Part shown: positions 7,944-17,306 of the stretch, in pieces | How the letters are laid out: the number at the start of each line of letters is the position of its first letter | How positions within the stretch are numbered: position 1 is the stretch's first letter | Assembly: GCF_009905615.1 (NCBI RefSeq) | Contig: NZ_JAAAKW010000019.1 | Coordinates: 1-64,000, forward strand | Direction: 5' to 3' | Origin: Pseudomonas sp. SLFW | GTDB lineage: Bacteria > Pseudomonadota > Gammaproteobacteria > Pseudomonadales > Pseudomonadaceae | Length of the DNA: 64,000 nt | Program-made: the position numbers and the translations under genes | The notes under the pieces: generated by a model | What the model saw: the letters and a program-made list of their open reading frames with translations, nothing else | Databases searched by the model: none | Told to the model about the DNA's origin: nothing

Positions 7944-9349
7944 GCAATCAGATTCCGGTCCACAACGTCACACCGCCTTCGAAAAGCGACGACGTTGACC
8001 TTTATGCCTCTCGGGAGAAGATCTACACCCGGGCGTTCACCGGTGTGTTTCGCAACCTGCGCATCGGCGGGGGCGTTGTGCTGTTTCTGTTGTATTTCGG
8101 CACGGTCTGGCTCAACTGGAGCGGTCATCAGGCGGTGTGGTGGAACCTGCCAGAGCGCAAGTTCTACATCTTCGGCGCGACCTTCTGGCCGCAGGACTTC
8201 ATCCTGCTCTCCGGCATTCTGATCGTCAGCGCCTTTGGGCTTTTCTTTATTACAGTGTTCGCCGGACGCGTCTGGTGCGGCTACACCTGCCCGCAAAGTG
8301 TCTGGACCTGGATTTTCATGTGGTGCGAAAAGGTCACCGAGGGCGACCGCAACCAGCGTATGAAGCTGGACAAGGCCCCCATGAGCGCGGGCAAGTTCGG
8401 CCGCAAGTTCGCCAAACACGGTCTGTGGTTGTTGATCGGCCTGGTCACCGGCCTGACCTTCGTCGGCTACTTCACCCCTATTCGCGAACTGGCCGTTGAG
8501 TTTTTCACCGGGCAGGCCGACGGCTGGTCGTATTTCTGGGTCGGCTTTTTCACCCTCGCCACCTACGGCAACGCGGGTTGGCTGCGGGAACAGGTGTGCA
8601 TCTACATGTGCCCCTACGCGCGTTTCCAAAGCGTGATGTTCGACAAGGACACCCTGATCGTCTCCTACGACCCACGTCGCGGCGAGAAACGTGGCCCGCG
8701 TAAAAAGGACGTGGACTACAAGGCGCAGGGACTGGGCGATTGCATCGACTGCACGATGTGCGTTCAGGTCTGCCCCACCGGCATCGACATCCGCGACGGT
8801 TTGCAAATCGAGTGCATCGGCTGCGCGGCGTGCATCGACGCCTGCGACACGATCATGGACAAGATGAGCTACCCTCGCGGCCTCATCAGCTACACCACCG
8901 AACACAACCTCTCCGGCCAAGTGACGCATAAACTGCGGCCGCGCCTGATCGGTTACGCAGTCGTGCTGCTGGTGATGATCGGCGTGCTGACCGGCGCGTT
9001 TTTCATGCGCTCGCTGGTGGGCTTCGACGTCAGCAAGGACCGCGTGCTGTACCGCGAGAACGCCGAAGGCCGGATCGAGAACGTCTACAGCCTCAAAGTG
9101 ATGAACAAGGATCAGGTCGATCACACGTACGTGCTGGACGCCACGGGTCTGCCGGACCTCAAGCTGCAAGGCCGTCGCGAGATCAAAGTGCCAGCGGGAG
9201 ACATCTACACCCAGCCCGTGGAGCTGTCGGTGGCGCCCGAACGCCTGCCGTCGAGCACCAACGACATCACGTTCATCCTGAAAGACATTGAAAACAGCGG
9301 CACCGAAGTTCAGGCCAAGAGCCGGTTCATCGGCCCCCACGTTCGTTGA
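7940..9349 (+). CDS. ccoG: cbb3 oxidase maturation protein CcoG (ferredoxin-like)
   Basis: CcoG (469 residues) is an inner-membrane iron-sulfur protein of the FixG/RdxA family needed for cbb3 assembly. It is proposed to reduce Cu(II) for CcoI. It has several membrane helices, a first cysteine cluster (WCGYTCPQSVW), a typical 2x[4Fe-4S] ferredoxin region (CIDCTMCVQVCP and CIGCAACIDACD), and a C-terminal FixG Ig-like domain after the last helix. The start giving MSNQIPVHNVTPP fits the family; an ATG two codons upstream is also possible. The upstream in-frame extension to 7727 is not supported. ccoG leads the ccoGHIS operon. Confidence 0.95.
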   Translation: MSNQIPVHNVTPPSKSDDVDLYASREKIYTRAFTGVFRNLRIGGGVVLFLLYFGTVWLNWSGHQAVWWNLPERKFYIFGATFWPQDFILLSGILIVSAFGLFFITVFAGRVWCGYTCPQSVWTWIFMWCEKVTEGDRNQRMKLDKAPMSAGKFGRKFAKHGLWLLIGLVTGLTFVGYFTPIRELAVEFFTGQADGWSYFWVGFFTLATYGNAGWLREQVCIYMCPYARFQSVMFDKDTLIVSYDPRRGEKRGPRKKDVDYKAQGLGDCIDCTMCVQVCPTGIDIRDGLQIECIGCAACIDACDTIMDKMSYPRGLISYTTEHNLSGQVTHKLRPRLIGYAVVLLVMIGVLTGAFFMRSLVGFDVSKDRVLYRENAEGRIENVYSLKVMNKDQVDHTYVLDATGLPDLKLQGRREIKVPAGDIYTQPVELSVAPERLPSSTNDITFILKDIENSGTEVQAKSRFIGPHVR

Positions 9350-9361
9350 GAGACGTCAGAC

Positions 9362-9901
9362 ATGACCGCAGCAACCGCTTCAAGCCCTTGGTACAAACAC
9401 CTGTGGCCATGGATTCTCATCGGCATTCTGGCGTGCTCGGTCACCCTCACACTCTCGATGATGACGATTGCCGTGACCCATCCGGACAACCTCGTCAGCG
9501 ACAATTATTACGAAGCGGGCAAAGGCATCAACCGCTCGCTGGACCGCGAACTGTTCGCGCAAAACCTGAAGCTGCGCGCCACCGTGAGTCTCGATGACGT
9601 GACTGGCGAAACGAGCCTGCGCCTGACCGGCAACAGCCAGCCGGAAACGTTGGTGCTCAATCTGATCTCCCCGACCCAACCGGAAAAAGACCGCAAAATC
9701 GTGCTGGCACGGGTCGCGGCCGAGCCGGGGCGCTACGTCGGACAGCTCAGCGACCGGGTGGAAGGGCGGCGTTTCGTTGAGCTGCTAGGGGTGGAAAACA
9801 GCCAGACCTGGCGCCTGTTCGAAGAAGAAGCCATCACCCGCGACAAGGACCTGATTTTGGGCGACGAGCCGATTCAAGGTGCCGAAGCGCCGAAGAAGTG
9901 A
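9362..9901 (+). CDS. ccoH: cbb3 oxidase assembly protein CcoH (FixH family)
   Basis: This 179-residue membrane protein has one N-terminal helix (WILIGILACSVTLTLSMMTIAV) followed by the conserved NYYEAGKGIN segment and a periplasmic beta-rich domain of the FixH family. CcoH interacts with cbb3 subunits late in assembly. It follows ccoG by 12 bases and is followed four bases after its stop by the GTG of ccoI. Confidence 0.93.
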   Translation: MTAATASSPWYKHLWPWILIGILACSVTLTLSMMTIAVTHPDNLVSDNYYEAGKGINRSLDRELFAQNLKLRATVSLDDVTGETSLRLTGNSQPETLVLNLISPTQPEKDRKIVLARVAAEPGRYVGQLSDRVEGRRFVELLGVENSQTWRLFEEEAITRDKDLILGDEPIQGAEAPKK

Positions 9902-9905
9902 TGAC

Positions 9906-12359
9906 GTGAACGCGCCCATCCCCTGCTACCACTGCGCCCTGCCCGTCCCTCGTGGTGGCCGTTTCAATGCGGTCGTGCTTGGTGAAACCCGGGCGTTCTG
10001 TTGCCCTGGTTGCCAGGCCGTGGCGCAGGCCATCGTCGAGGGCGGGCTGGAAAGCTACTACAGCCATCGCAGCGAAGCCTCGACCAACCCTCAGACGTTG
10101 CCCACGCAATTGGCGGACGAGCAGGCGCTCTACGACCGTCCCGACGTGCAGGCGCCGTTCGTGCATCACGCCGAAGACGTCGCCGAGACCACGCTGCTGA
10201 TCGAAGGCATCAGTTGTGCCGCGTGCGGCTGGTTGATCGAGCGTCATTTGCGCGCCCTGCCCGCCATGGTCGAGGCGCGCCTGAACCTGTCCAACCACCG
10301 CCTGCACCTGCGCTGGAACGACCGTCAGTTGCCGTTGAGTCAGGTCATGAACGAAGTGCGCAGCATCGGTTACGTCGCGCACCCTTATCAGGCGGATCAG
10401 ATCACCGAGCGGCTTGCGCAGGAGAATCGTCGCAGTCTGCGCCAACTGGGCGTCGCGGGCCTGCTGTGGTTTCAGGCGATGATGGCGACCATGGCGACCT
10501 GGCCGGAATTCAACATCGACCTCAGCCCCGAGATGCACACCATCCTTCGTTGGGTGGCGATGTTTCTGACGACGCCCATCGTCTTTTACAGCTGCGTGCC
10601 GTTCTTCAAAGGGGCTTTGCGCGACGTGCGCACCCGTCATCTGACCATGGACGTCTCGGTGTCGCTGGCGATTGGCATGGCCTACATCGCCGGGATCTGG
10701 ACGGCGATCACCGGGGTCGGCGAGCTGTACTTCGACGCGGTCGGGATGTTCGCGCTGTTCCTGCTCGCCGGACGCTATCTGGAACGCCGCGCCCGGGAAC
10801 GAACGGCCGCCGCGACCGCACAACTGGTCAATCTGCTGCCCGCCTCCTGCCTGCGTCTCGATGAGGATGGCCAGAGCGAGCGTATTTTGCTCAGCGAATT
10901 GCGCCTGCATGATCGAGTGCGGGTGCACCCTGGCGCCGTGCTGCCAGCGGACGGGCGCATCGTGGACGGGCAATCGAGCATCGATGAATCCGTGCTCACC
11001 GGGGAATACCTGCCTCAGTCGCGACAGACAGGCGATGCTGTCACCGCAGGGACGCTGAACGTCGAGAGCCCGCTGACCGTTGAAGTCCTCGCGCTGGGCC
11101 ATGACACGCGGCTGTCGGCCATCGTTCGCCTGCTGGACCGCGCGCAATCGGAAAAGCCCCGAACGGCGCAGATCGCCGACCGCGCCGCACAGTGGTTCTT
11201 GGTGATTTCGCTGGTGCTCGCCGCAGGCATCGGTCTGCTGTGGTGGCAACTGGACCCGCAACGGGCGTTCTGGATCGTGCTGGCGATGTTGGTCGCGACC
11301 TGCCCTTGCGCGCTGTCGCTGGCAACGCCTACCGCGCTGACCACCGCCACCGGCACACTGCACAGCCTGGGCCTGCTGCTGACCCGAGGCCATGTGCTCG
11401 AAGGGCTGAATCGTATCGACACCGTGATCTTCGACAAAACCGGCACCCTCACCGAAGGACGCCTGACCTTGCGAGCGATTCATCCATTGGGGTCGTTGAG
11501 CAGCGACGATTGTCTGTGCCTGGCGGCGGCGTTGGAGCGCCATTCCGAACACCCCATTGCCCGTGCGTTTGGCATGGCACCGATGAACGCCGAACAGGTG
11601 ATCAATACGCCTGGGTTGGGTTTGGAAGGCAGGGTGGAAGGTCGCCGCTTGCGAATCGGCGAGCTGGGCTTCGTCTGCGAGCTGAGCGGTAACGCAGTGC
11701 CCAGGATGCCCGATGAACCCGGCCAGTGGCTGCTGCTGGGCGATGAGCAGCAGGCGTTGGCGTGGCTGGTGCTCGACGACCGTCTGCGCGATGACGCGGC
11801 GTCATTGATCAACGCGTGCAAACAGCGCGGATGGAAAACGCTGCTGCTCTCGGGTGACAGCTCACCGATGGTCGCGCGCGTCGCCGCTCAACTGAACATC
11901 GACGAGGCCCATGGCAGCCTGCGCCCGGATGACAAACTGCGCCTGCTTCAACAACTCAGGGCCGAAGGGCGGACCGTGTTGATGCTCGGCGACGGGGTCA
12001 ACGACGTGCCGGTGCTGGCGGCGGCGGACATCAGCGTGGCAATGGGTTCGGCCACCGACCTGGCGAAAACCAGCGCCGACGCGGTGCTGCTGTCCAACCG
12101 TTTGCAGGCGTTGGTCCAGGCGTTCGATCTCGCACGGCGCACCCGGCGCATCATCCTTGAAAACCTGATCTGGGCCGCTGTGTACAATGGCGTCATGCTG
12201 CCCTTCGCGGCGCTGGGCTGGATCACCCCGTTGTGGGCAGCGGCGGGCATGTCAGTCAGTTCGTTGATTGTCGTGCTGAACGCGCTGCGTCTGACGCGGA
12301 TGAAGGCCAGCGATGCCGCGCCCTCCCTGACGGGCCGTCAACGCCCGTTGCCTGTATAG
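9906..12359 (+). CDS. ccoI: Copper-translocating P1B-type ATPase for cbb3 biogenesis
   Basis: CcoI (817 residues from the GTG at 9906) exports or delivers copper for the CcoN CuB centre. In order it has an N-terminal cysteine cluster (CYHC, CCPGC), a heavy-metal-associated domain with GISCAACGW, six to eight membrane helices, the TGE actuator motif in VLTGEYLP, the CPC transport motif in ATCPCALSLATP, the phosphorylation site DKTGTLT and the hinge GDGVNDVP. The GTG giving VNAPIPCYHC is preferred over the GTG at 9879, which lies inside ccoH. The long antisense frame across this gene is a composition artefact. Confidence 0.96.
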   Translation: MNAPIPCYHCALPVPRGGRFNAVVLGETRAFCCPGCQAVAQAIVEGGLESYYSHRSEASTNPQTLPTQLADEQALYDRPDVQAPFVHHAEDVAETTLLIEGISCAACGWLIERHLRALPAMVEARLNLSNHRLHLRWNDRQLPLSQVMNEVRSIGYVAHPYQADQITERLAQENRRSLRQLGVAGLLWFQAMMATMATWPEFNIDLSPEMHTILRWVAMFLTTPIVFYSCVPFFKGALRDVRTRHLTMDVSVSLAIGMAYIAGIWTAITGVGELYFDAVGMFALFLLAGRYLERRARERTAAATAQLVNLLPASCLRLDEDGQSERILLSELRLHDRVRVHPGAVLPADGRIVDGQSSIDESVLTGEYLPQSRQTGDAVTAGTLNVESPLTVEVLALGHDTRLSAIVRLLDRAQSEKPRTAQIADRAAQWFLVISLVLAAGIGLLWWQLDPQRAFWIVLAMLVATCPCALSLATPTALTTATGTLHSLGLLLTRGHVLEGLNRIDTVIFDKTGTLTEGRLTLRAIHPLGSLSSDDCLCLAAALERHSEHPIARAFGMAPMNAEQVINTPGLGLEGRVEGRRLRIGELGFVCELSGNAVPRMPDEPGQWLLLGDEQQALAWLVLDDRLRDDAASLINACKQRGWKTLLLSGDSSPMVARVAAQLNIDEAHGSLRPDDKLRLLQQLRAEGRTVLMLGDGVNDVPVLAAADISVAMGSATDLAKTSADAVLLSNRLQALVQAFDLARRTRRIILENLIWAAVYNGVMLPFAALGWITPLWAAAGMSVSSLIVVLNALRLTRMKASDAAPSLTGRQRPLPV

Positions 12360-12376
12360 CGAATTCCGGAGGCCCG

Positions 12377-12586
12377 ATGCCCGCGCTCTACATCATGATT
12401 CCGGTGGCCCTGCTGATCGTGGCGGTGGCGATCTACGTGTTTTTCTGGGCCGTGGACAGCGGCCAGTACGACGACCTGGACGGCCCGGCGCACAGCATTC
12501 TGTTTGACGATCAGGACCCGAGTCACAAGGCCGGGGTGGATGAGGCGTCGGGTAAAGCGGTCCCGAGTGAGAAGAAGATCGGGTGA
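12377..12586 (+). CDS. ccoS: cbb3 oxidase assembly protein CcoS
   Basis: A 69-residue protein with one N-terminal helix (MIPVALLIVAVAIYVFFWAV), the family motif SGQYDDLDGPAHSILFDD and a charged tail. CcoS is required for cofactor insertion into cbb3. The ATG at 12377 has a clear ribosome site (CCGGAGG) four bases upstream. It is the last gene of ccoGHIS, and a REP pair follows 30 bases after the stop. Confidence 0.93.
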   Translation: MPALYIMIPVALLIVAVAIYVFFWAVDSGQYDDLDGPAHSILFDDQDPSHKAGVDEASGKAVPSEKKIG

Positions 12587-12616
12587 ACAGTTCAGAGCTT
12601 GAGGTGCATTCAACGT

Positions 12617-12688
12617 CGCTATCGCGAGCAAGCTCACTCCTACAGGATGTCGCACAACTCTGTAGGAGTGAGCTTGCTCGCGATAGCG
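12617..12688. repeat. REP pair, family A (copy 1)
   Basis: Two perfectly complementary 28-base arms (12617-12644 and 12661-12688) are built on GAGTGAGCTTGCTCGCGA and separated by 16 bases. Such an inverted doublet (BIME-like) would form a strong hairpin in RNA, here just after ccoS. The same element occurs at 40402, 49932 and 62241. Confidence 0.9.
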
Positions 12689-12724
12689 TCTGTGCGCTCA
12701 GCCTAAAAACACCAAATGCCGCCC

Positions 12725-13408
12725 ATGCCTGACCTCCTTCCCCAACTCCTTTCCGCCCTGATCCTCGGCTTGCTCGGCGGCGGTCACTGCCTGGGCATGT
12801 GCGGCGGGCTGATGGGGGCGTTGACGTTGGCCATCCCCAAAGAGCAGCGCAGCCGACGTTTCCGCCTGCTGCTGGCCTACAACCTCGGACGCATTTTCAG
12901 CTACGCCTGCGCCGGTCTGCTGATCGGGCTGGCAGGCTGGGCCGTGGCCAACAGCCCGGGGGCCATGGTGTTGCGGGTGATCGCGGCACTGTTGCTGATC
13001 TGCATGGGGTTGTACCTGGCGGGCTGGTGGAGTGGCCTGACGCGCATCGAAGGACTGGGGCGCTGGCTGTGGCGTTACATTCAGCCGCTGGCGAGTCGGA
13101 TGCTGCCCGTGTCGAGCCTGCCGAGGGCCCTGCTGCTCGGCGCGCTATGGGGCTGGTTGCCCTGCGGCCTGGTCTACAGCACGTTGCTGTGGTCGGCCAG
13201 TCAGGGCAATGCCGTGTACAGCGCGTTGTTGATGCTGGCCTTCGGGCTGGGCACCTGGCCGGTGTTGCTGGCAACGGGACTGGCGGCCGAACGCACGACG
13301 ACACTGCTGCGTAAACGCGGCATCCGGATCGCGGGCGGATTGCTGGTGATGCTGTTCGGACTGTGGACCCTGCCGGGGCCGCATCAGCATTGGTTGATGG
13401 GGCATTGA
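12725..13408 (+). CDS. TauE/SafE (UreH_2-like) integral membrane protein
   Basis: A 227-residue polytopic protein with about six helices and the signature GGGHCLGMCGGLMG near the N-terminus and LPCGLVYSTL in the middle. These place it in the sulfite exporter TauE/SafE superfamily, UreH_2 branch, which is common beside cco maturation genes in pseudomonads. Its position between ccoS and hemN suggests a role in metal or cytochrome maturation, but the substrate is not known. The start could also be the ATG at 12716, three codons upstream; neither start has a clear ribosome site. Confidence 0.85.
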   Translation: MPDLLPQLLSALILGLLGGGHCLGMCGGLMGALTLAIPKEQRSRRFRLLLAYNLGRIFSYACAGLLIGLAGWAVANSPGAMVLRVIAALLLICMGLYLAGWWSGLTRIEGLGRWLWRYIQPLASRMLPVSSLPRALLLGALWGWLPCGLVYSTLLWSASQGNAVYSALLMLAFGLGTWPVLLATGLAAERTTTLLRKRGIRIAGGLLVMLFGLWTLPGPHQHWLMGH

Positions 13409-13465
13409 TTATCACCCGCCTGGCCACGACCGGCCGGGTAAACATCTGGAAAAATGCGGTCTCTT

Positions 13466-13570
13466 CTGTGGGAGCGAATTCATTCGCGAATGGCCCGTAC
13501 AATCACCCTGTCTCCATCGCCAGAACCCTTTTTCGTCGGAATGCCGCCCAGAATGGATTCGCTCCCATAG
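13466..13570. repeat. REP pair, family B (copy 1)
   Basis: A left arm at 13466-13490 containing GGAGCGAATTCATTCGCGAA and a shorter right arm at 13551-13570 (GAATGGATTCGCTCCCATAG) enclose about 60 bases. Directly before the right arm is TCGTCGGAATGCCGCCCAG, which recurs in inverted orientation at 18467-18485. It lies in the 277-base gap before hemN, upstream of the Anr box. Confidence 0.85.
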
Positions 13571-13610
13571 AAAGCGCCTGTTTCTCCAGCTGTATCCGGT
13601 TGACCCGCCA

Positions 13611-13624
13611 TTGACCCAGATCAA
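13611..13624 (+). promoter_or_regulatory. Anr/FNR box of hemN
   Basis: TTGACCCAGATCAA matches the FNR/Anr consensus TTGAT-N4-ATCAA with one difference. It lies about 68 bases upstream of the hemN ATG. This indicates oxygen-responsive control by Anr, which is encoded two genes downstream. Anr control of hemN is established in P. aeruginosa. Confidence 0.85.
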
Positions 13625-13685
13625 TAAACCCCCGTCCTACAGTCCTTAAACTGCCTTTAACGCCAGCCTCCTCGGGACTACCCGC

Positions 13686-15068
13686 ATGCTCGACGACCTT
13701 CGTTGGGACTCAGACCTCATCCACCGCCACGATCTGACAGGACCGCGTTACACGTCCTACCCCACGGCCGTGCAGTTTCATAATCAGGTTGGCGCGTTCG
13801 ATCTGCTGCATGCGTTGCGCGACAGCCGCAAGGCGATGCGCCCGTTGTCGCTGTACGTGCACATCCCGTTCTGCGCCAACATTTGCTACTACTGCGCCTG
13901 CAACAAGGTCATCACCAAGGACCGAGGCCGGGCGCAGGCGTATTTGCAGCGTCTGGAGCAGGAAATCCAGATGATCGCCTGCCATGTCGACGAGCGTCAG
14001 GTGGTGGAGCAACTGCACTTCGGCGGTGGCACCCCGACCTTCCTCAGCCACGTCGAGCTGCGTCAGCTGATGGCGCACCTGCGCAAACACTTCACCCTGC
14101 TGGATGAACATTCCGGCGATTACGGCATCGAGATCGACCCCCGCGAAGCCGACTGGTCGACCATGGGCCTGCTCCGTGAGCTGGGTTTCAACCGTGTCAG
14201 CCTCGGCGTTCAGGACCTCGACCCGCTCGTGCAACGCGCCATCAACCGCCTGCAAAGCCTCGATGAAACCCGCGCCATCGTCGAAGCGGCCCGCACCCTG
14301 CAATTCCGCTCGGTGAACATCGACCTGATCTACGGCCTGCCGTTACAGACCCCGGACGGTTTCGCCCGCACCATGGACGAGGTCATTGCCCTGCAACCTG
14401 ACCGCCTGTCGGTGTTCAATTACGCCCATCTGCCGGAGCGTTTCATGCCGCAGCGGCGCATCGACACGGCCCAACTGCCCAGTGCCGAACACAAATTGCA
14501 GATGCTGCAACGCACCATCGAACAGTTGACCCGCGCCGGTTATCGCTACATCGGCATGGATCATTTCGCCCTCCCCGACGACGACCTGGCGATCGCGCAG
14601 GAAGAAGGCACATTGCAACGCAATTTTCAGGGCTACACCACCCACGGACATTGCGACCTGATCGGCCTCGGCGTGTCGGCCATCAGTCAGATTGGCGATC
14701 TTTATGCGCAAAACAGCAGTGATCTGGCCGAATACCAAATGGCCCTCGCCAGCGATCAACTCGCGACCAAACGTGGGCTGCTGTGCAATGAGGACGATCA
14801 CATTCGCCGCGCCGTCATCGCGCAATTGATCTGCCATTTCACGCTGGACTTTGCCGCGATTGAAAAACGCTTCGGCATCGATTTTCGCGGTTATTTCAAC
14901 GACGTTTGGCCAAAACTGCTGGCCATGGCCAAAGACGGCCTGATTCATCTGGACGCCAACGGCATCCGGATCACACCCGCCGGACGTCTCTTGGTGCGTT
15001 CGGTGTGCATGGTGTTCGACGCCTACCTCGACTTACAAAACCGTCAGCGTTTTTCCAGAGTGATCTAG
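13686..15068 (+). CDS. hemN: Oxygen-independent coproporphyrinogen III dehydrogenase
   Basis: HemN (460 residues) is a cytosolic radical-SAM enzyme that decarboxylates coproporphyrinogen III to protoporphyrinogen IX without oxygen in heme synthesis. The N-terminal YTSYPTAVQF is typical. The radical-SAM cysteine motif is in PFCANICYYCACNK, followed by the glycine-rich HFGGGTPTFL and the C-terminal HemN domain. It is preceded by an Anr box and followed by anr, which fits its need under low oxygen alongside the cbb3 oxidase. Confidence 0.97.
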   Translation: MLDDLRWDSDLIHRHDLTGPRYTSYPTAVQFHNQVGAFDLLHALRDSRKAMRPLSLYVHIPFCANICYYCACNKVITKDRGRAQAYLQRLEQEIQMIACHVDERQVVEQLHFGGGTPTFLSHVELRQLMAHLRKHFTLLDEHSGDYGIEIDPREADWSTMGLLRELGFNRVSLGVQDLDPLVQRAINRLQSLDETRAIVEAARTLQFRSVNIDLIYGLPLQTPDGFARTMDEVIALQPDRLSVFNYAHLPERFMPQRRIDTAQLPSAEHKLQMLQRTIEQLTRAGYRYIGMDHFALPDDDLAIAQEEGTLQRNFQGYTTHGHCDLIGLGVSAISQIGDLYAQNSSDLAEYQMALASDQLATKRGLLCNEDDHIRRAVIAQLICHFTLDFAAIEKRFGIDFRGYFNDVWPKLLAMAKDGLIHLDANGIRITPAGRLLVRSVCMVFDAYLDLQNRQRFSRVI

Positions 15069-15188
15069 GAAATTTCCGCAAAGCCGGCAGGAATCATTTT
15101 CACGCCACGGAGGGCGCGTGCTGGTCGCAAGGTTGAGCCCTGGGCTACCCTTATGACTGATAAGTGTCTTCTCACAAGGAATTTCCCA

Positions 15189-15923
15189 ATGTCTGAGCCA
15201 GTCAAAATGCGCGCTCATACCCAGGCTCACTGCAAGGATTGCAGCCTGGCCCCGCTGTGCCTCCCGCTTTCATTGAACATGGAAGACATGGACGCACTCG
15301 ACGACATCGTCAAACGTGGCCGTCCACTGAAGAAAGGCGAGTTTCTGTTCCGTCAGGGTGACGGGTTCGATTCGGTGTACGCCGTGCGTTCCGGCGCGCT
15401 GAAAACCTTCAGCCTCAGCGACAGCGGCGAAGAACAGCTCACCGGCTTTCATCTGCCCAGCGAGTTGGTCGGGCTGTCGGGCATGGACGCGGAGGCCTAC
15501 CCGGTCTCGGCCCAAGCGATGGAAACCACGTCGGTCTGCGAGATCCCGTTCGAGCGTCTGGACGAATTGTCCGTGCAATTGCCGCAATTGCGACGTCAGT
15601 TGATGCGGGTCATGAGCCGCGAGATTCGTGATGATCATCAAATGATGCTGTTGCTGTCGAAAAAGACCGCCGACGAGCGCATTGCCACCTTTCTGGTGAA
15701 CCTCTCCGCCCGTTTCCGCGCCAGAGGGTTCTCGCCCAATCAGTTCCGCCTCAGCATGTCGCGCAACGAAATCGGCAACTACCTCGGGCTGGCCGTAGAG
15801 ACCGTTTCGCGGGTGTTCACGCGCTTCCAGCAGAACCAACTGATCTCTGCCGAGGGCAAGGAAATTCACATTCTGGACCCGATCCAGCTGTGCGCCTTGG
15901 CCGGAGGTTCGCTGGAAAGCTGA
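15189..15923 (+). CDS. anr: Anr, FNR-type oxygen-sensing transcription regulator
   Basis: Anr (244 residues) is the global anaerobic regulator. N-terminal cysteines in HCKDCSLAPLCLP plus the internal cysteine of TTSVCEIPF are the expected [4Fe-4S] ligands. A cyclic-nucleotide-like beta-roll, a dimerisation helix and a CRP-type helix-turn-helix (SRNEIGNYLGLAVETVSRVF) follow, with the E-x-x-S-R pattern that reads TTGAT half sites. I chose the ATG giving MSEPVKMRAH because it matches the 244-residue family length and has AAGGAA upstream; an ATG at 15153 is less likely. Confidence 0.97.
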   Translation: MSEPVKMRAHTQAHCKDCSLAPLCLPLSLNMEDMDALDDIVKRGRPLKKGEFLFRQGDGFDSVYAVRSGALKTFSLSDSGEEQLTGFHLPSELVGLSGMDAEAYPVSAQAMETTSVCEIPFERLDELSVQLPQLRRQLMRVMSREIRDDHQMMLLLSKKTADERIATFLVNLSARFRARGFSPNQFRLSMSRNEIGNYLGLAVETVSRVFTRFQQNQLISAEGKEIHILDPIQLCALAGGSLES

Positions 15924-15990
15924 TGGCCGTCAGGGTCGGGCAGGCTTAGACTACGCTCTTTGTGCGCGTCTTCCTGCCCAGGACCTTTCG

Positions 15991-16524
15991 ATGATTTTCG
16001 ACGAACTCAGCTTCAAATCCCTCATCCGCCCGGTCGTGGACTTCCCCAAGCCCGGCGTCATCTTCCGTGACATCACCCCGTTGTTTCAGTCGCCCAAGGC
16101 CTTGCGCCTGGTGATCGACAGCTTCGTCCAGCGTTACATTGAATCGGAATTCACCCACGTCGGCGCGATGGATGCGCGGGGTTTTCTCATCGGCTCGATC
16201 ATCGCGTACGAACTGAACAAGCCGCTGGTGCTGTTTCGCAAACAAGGCAAGCTGCCTGCGGACGTGCTGGCCGAGGGGTATCAGACCGAGTACGGCGAGG
16301 CGTTTCTGGAAGTCCACGCCGACAGCCTGTGCGACGGCGACTCGGTGGTGATGTTCGATGACCTGATCGCCACCGGCGGCACGCTGGTCGCCGCGGCCAA
16401 CCTGATCCGCCGCATGGGCGCCAAGGTCCACGAAGCCGCCGCCATCATCGACCTCCCGGAACTGGGCGGGTCTCAGCGGCTGGAAGACATGGAAATCCCG
16501 ACGTTCTGCCTCACACGCTTCTGA
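15991..16524 (+). CDS. apt: Adenine phosphoribosyltransferase
   Basis: Apt (177 residues) salvages adenine to AMP using PRPP in the cytosol. It shows the family start DFPKPGVIFRDITPL, the KQGKLP loop, and the PRPP-binding motif VVMFDDLIATGGT. Length is close to the 170-182 residues usual for the family. It follows anr by 67 bases and is the last plus-strand gene before the minus-strand recR block. Confidence 0.96.
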   Translation: MIFDELSFKSLIRPVVDFPKPGVIFRDITPLFQSPKALRLVIDSFVQRYIESEFTHVGAMDARGFLIGSIIAYELNKPLVLFRKQGKLPADVLAEGYQTEYGEAFLEVHADSLCDGDSVVMFDDLIATGGTLVAAANLIRRMGAKVHEAAAIIDLPELGGSQRLEDMEIPTFCLTRF

Positions 16525-16634
16525 GCTGCGAGTTTCGAGCTGCAAGTCTTAAGCTGCAAGTTTCGAGCCGCAAGCTGCAAGCTGATCGAGAAGGACCGGA
16601 CAACCGGATCAGCTCGCCACTTGCCGCTTGAAGC
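16525..16634. repeat. Short AGCTGCAAG-type repeats between apt and recR
   Basis: Several near copies of GAGCTGCAAGTTTCGAGC lie between 16525 and 16582, with complementary GCTTGAAGCTCAAAGC at 16624-16640. The convergent ends of apt and recR enclose it, so the transcript from either side could fold here. No gene is seen. Confidence 0.6.
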
Positions 16635-17237
16635 TCAAAGCTTTATGGGTTTACGCCCTGCAAACGAATGCGCCAGGGTCCCGCCGTCCACCAACTCCAG
16701 CTCGCCGCCCAACGGCACGCCGTGGGCGATGCGGGAGGTGATGAGGCCTTTGTCGGTCAGCAGTTGCGCGATGTAATGGGCCGTCGCCTCGCCTTCCACG
16801 GTGGGGTTGGTGGCGAGGATCACTTCCGCGAAGGTGCCCTGCTCTTCGATCCGCGTCATCAGTTGCGGGATGCCAATGGCTTCAGGCCCTAGCCCGTCCA
16901 GCGGCGACAGGTGCCCCTTCAGCACGAAGTAGCGACCGCGATAACCGGTCTGCTCCACCGCATACACGTCCATCGGTCCTTCCACTACGCACAGCAGCGT
17001 GTCGTCGCGACGGTTGTCCGAGCATTGCGGGCAAAGTTCGTCTTCGGTAAGCGTGCGGCATTGCTTGCAGTGACCGACACCTTCCATGGCCTGACTCAAT
17101 GCCTGAGCCAGACGCGAGCCACCGCTGCGATCACGCTCCAGCAGCTGCAACGCCATGCGCTGGGCGGTTTTCTGACCGACGCCGGGCAGGATGCGCAGGG
17201 AGTCGATCAACTGGCGAATCAGGGGGCTGAAGCTCAT
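16635..17237 (-). CDS. recR: Recombination mediator protein RecR
   Basis: RecR (200 residues) acts with RecF/RecO to load RecA at gaps. The order is typical: a helix-hairpin-helix near LRILPGVGQKTAQRMAL, a four-cysteine zinc finger (CKQCRTLTEDELCPQC), and a Toprim domain with VVEGPMDVYAVE and the LATNPTVEGEATA segment. In many pseudomonads recR directly follows ybaB; here a curA-like gene separates them. Confidence 0.97.
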   Translation of the reverse strand: MSFSPLIRQLIDSLRILPGVGQKTAQRMALQLLERDRSGGSRLAQALSQAMEGVGHCKQCRTLTEDELCPQCSDNRRDDTLLCVVEGPMDVYAVEQTGYRGRYFVLKGHLSPLDGLGPEAIGIPQLMTRIEEQGTFAEVILATNPTVEGEATAHYIAQLLTDKGLITSRIAHGVPLGGELELVDGGTLAHSFAGRKPIKL

Positions 17238-17306
17238 TGAAGAAAAGTCTCACAAAAACACGAGACGCGGTTTATACCCGCGCCTCTGACAAGCGTCAAA
17301 TGGCGC

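Noticed and set aside
9834..11552. 572-codon open frame antisense to ccoI
   Set aside because: It overlaps a gene with complete P-type ATPase motifs. The translation is rich in R, Q, H and G, as expected for the antisense of high-GC coding sequence, with no domain.
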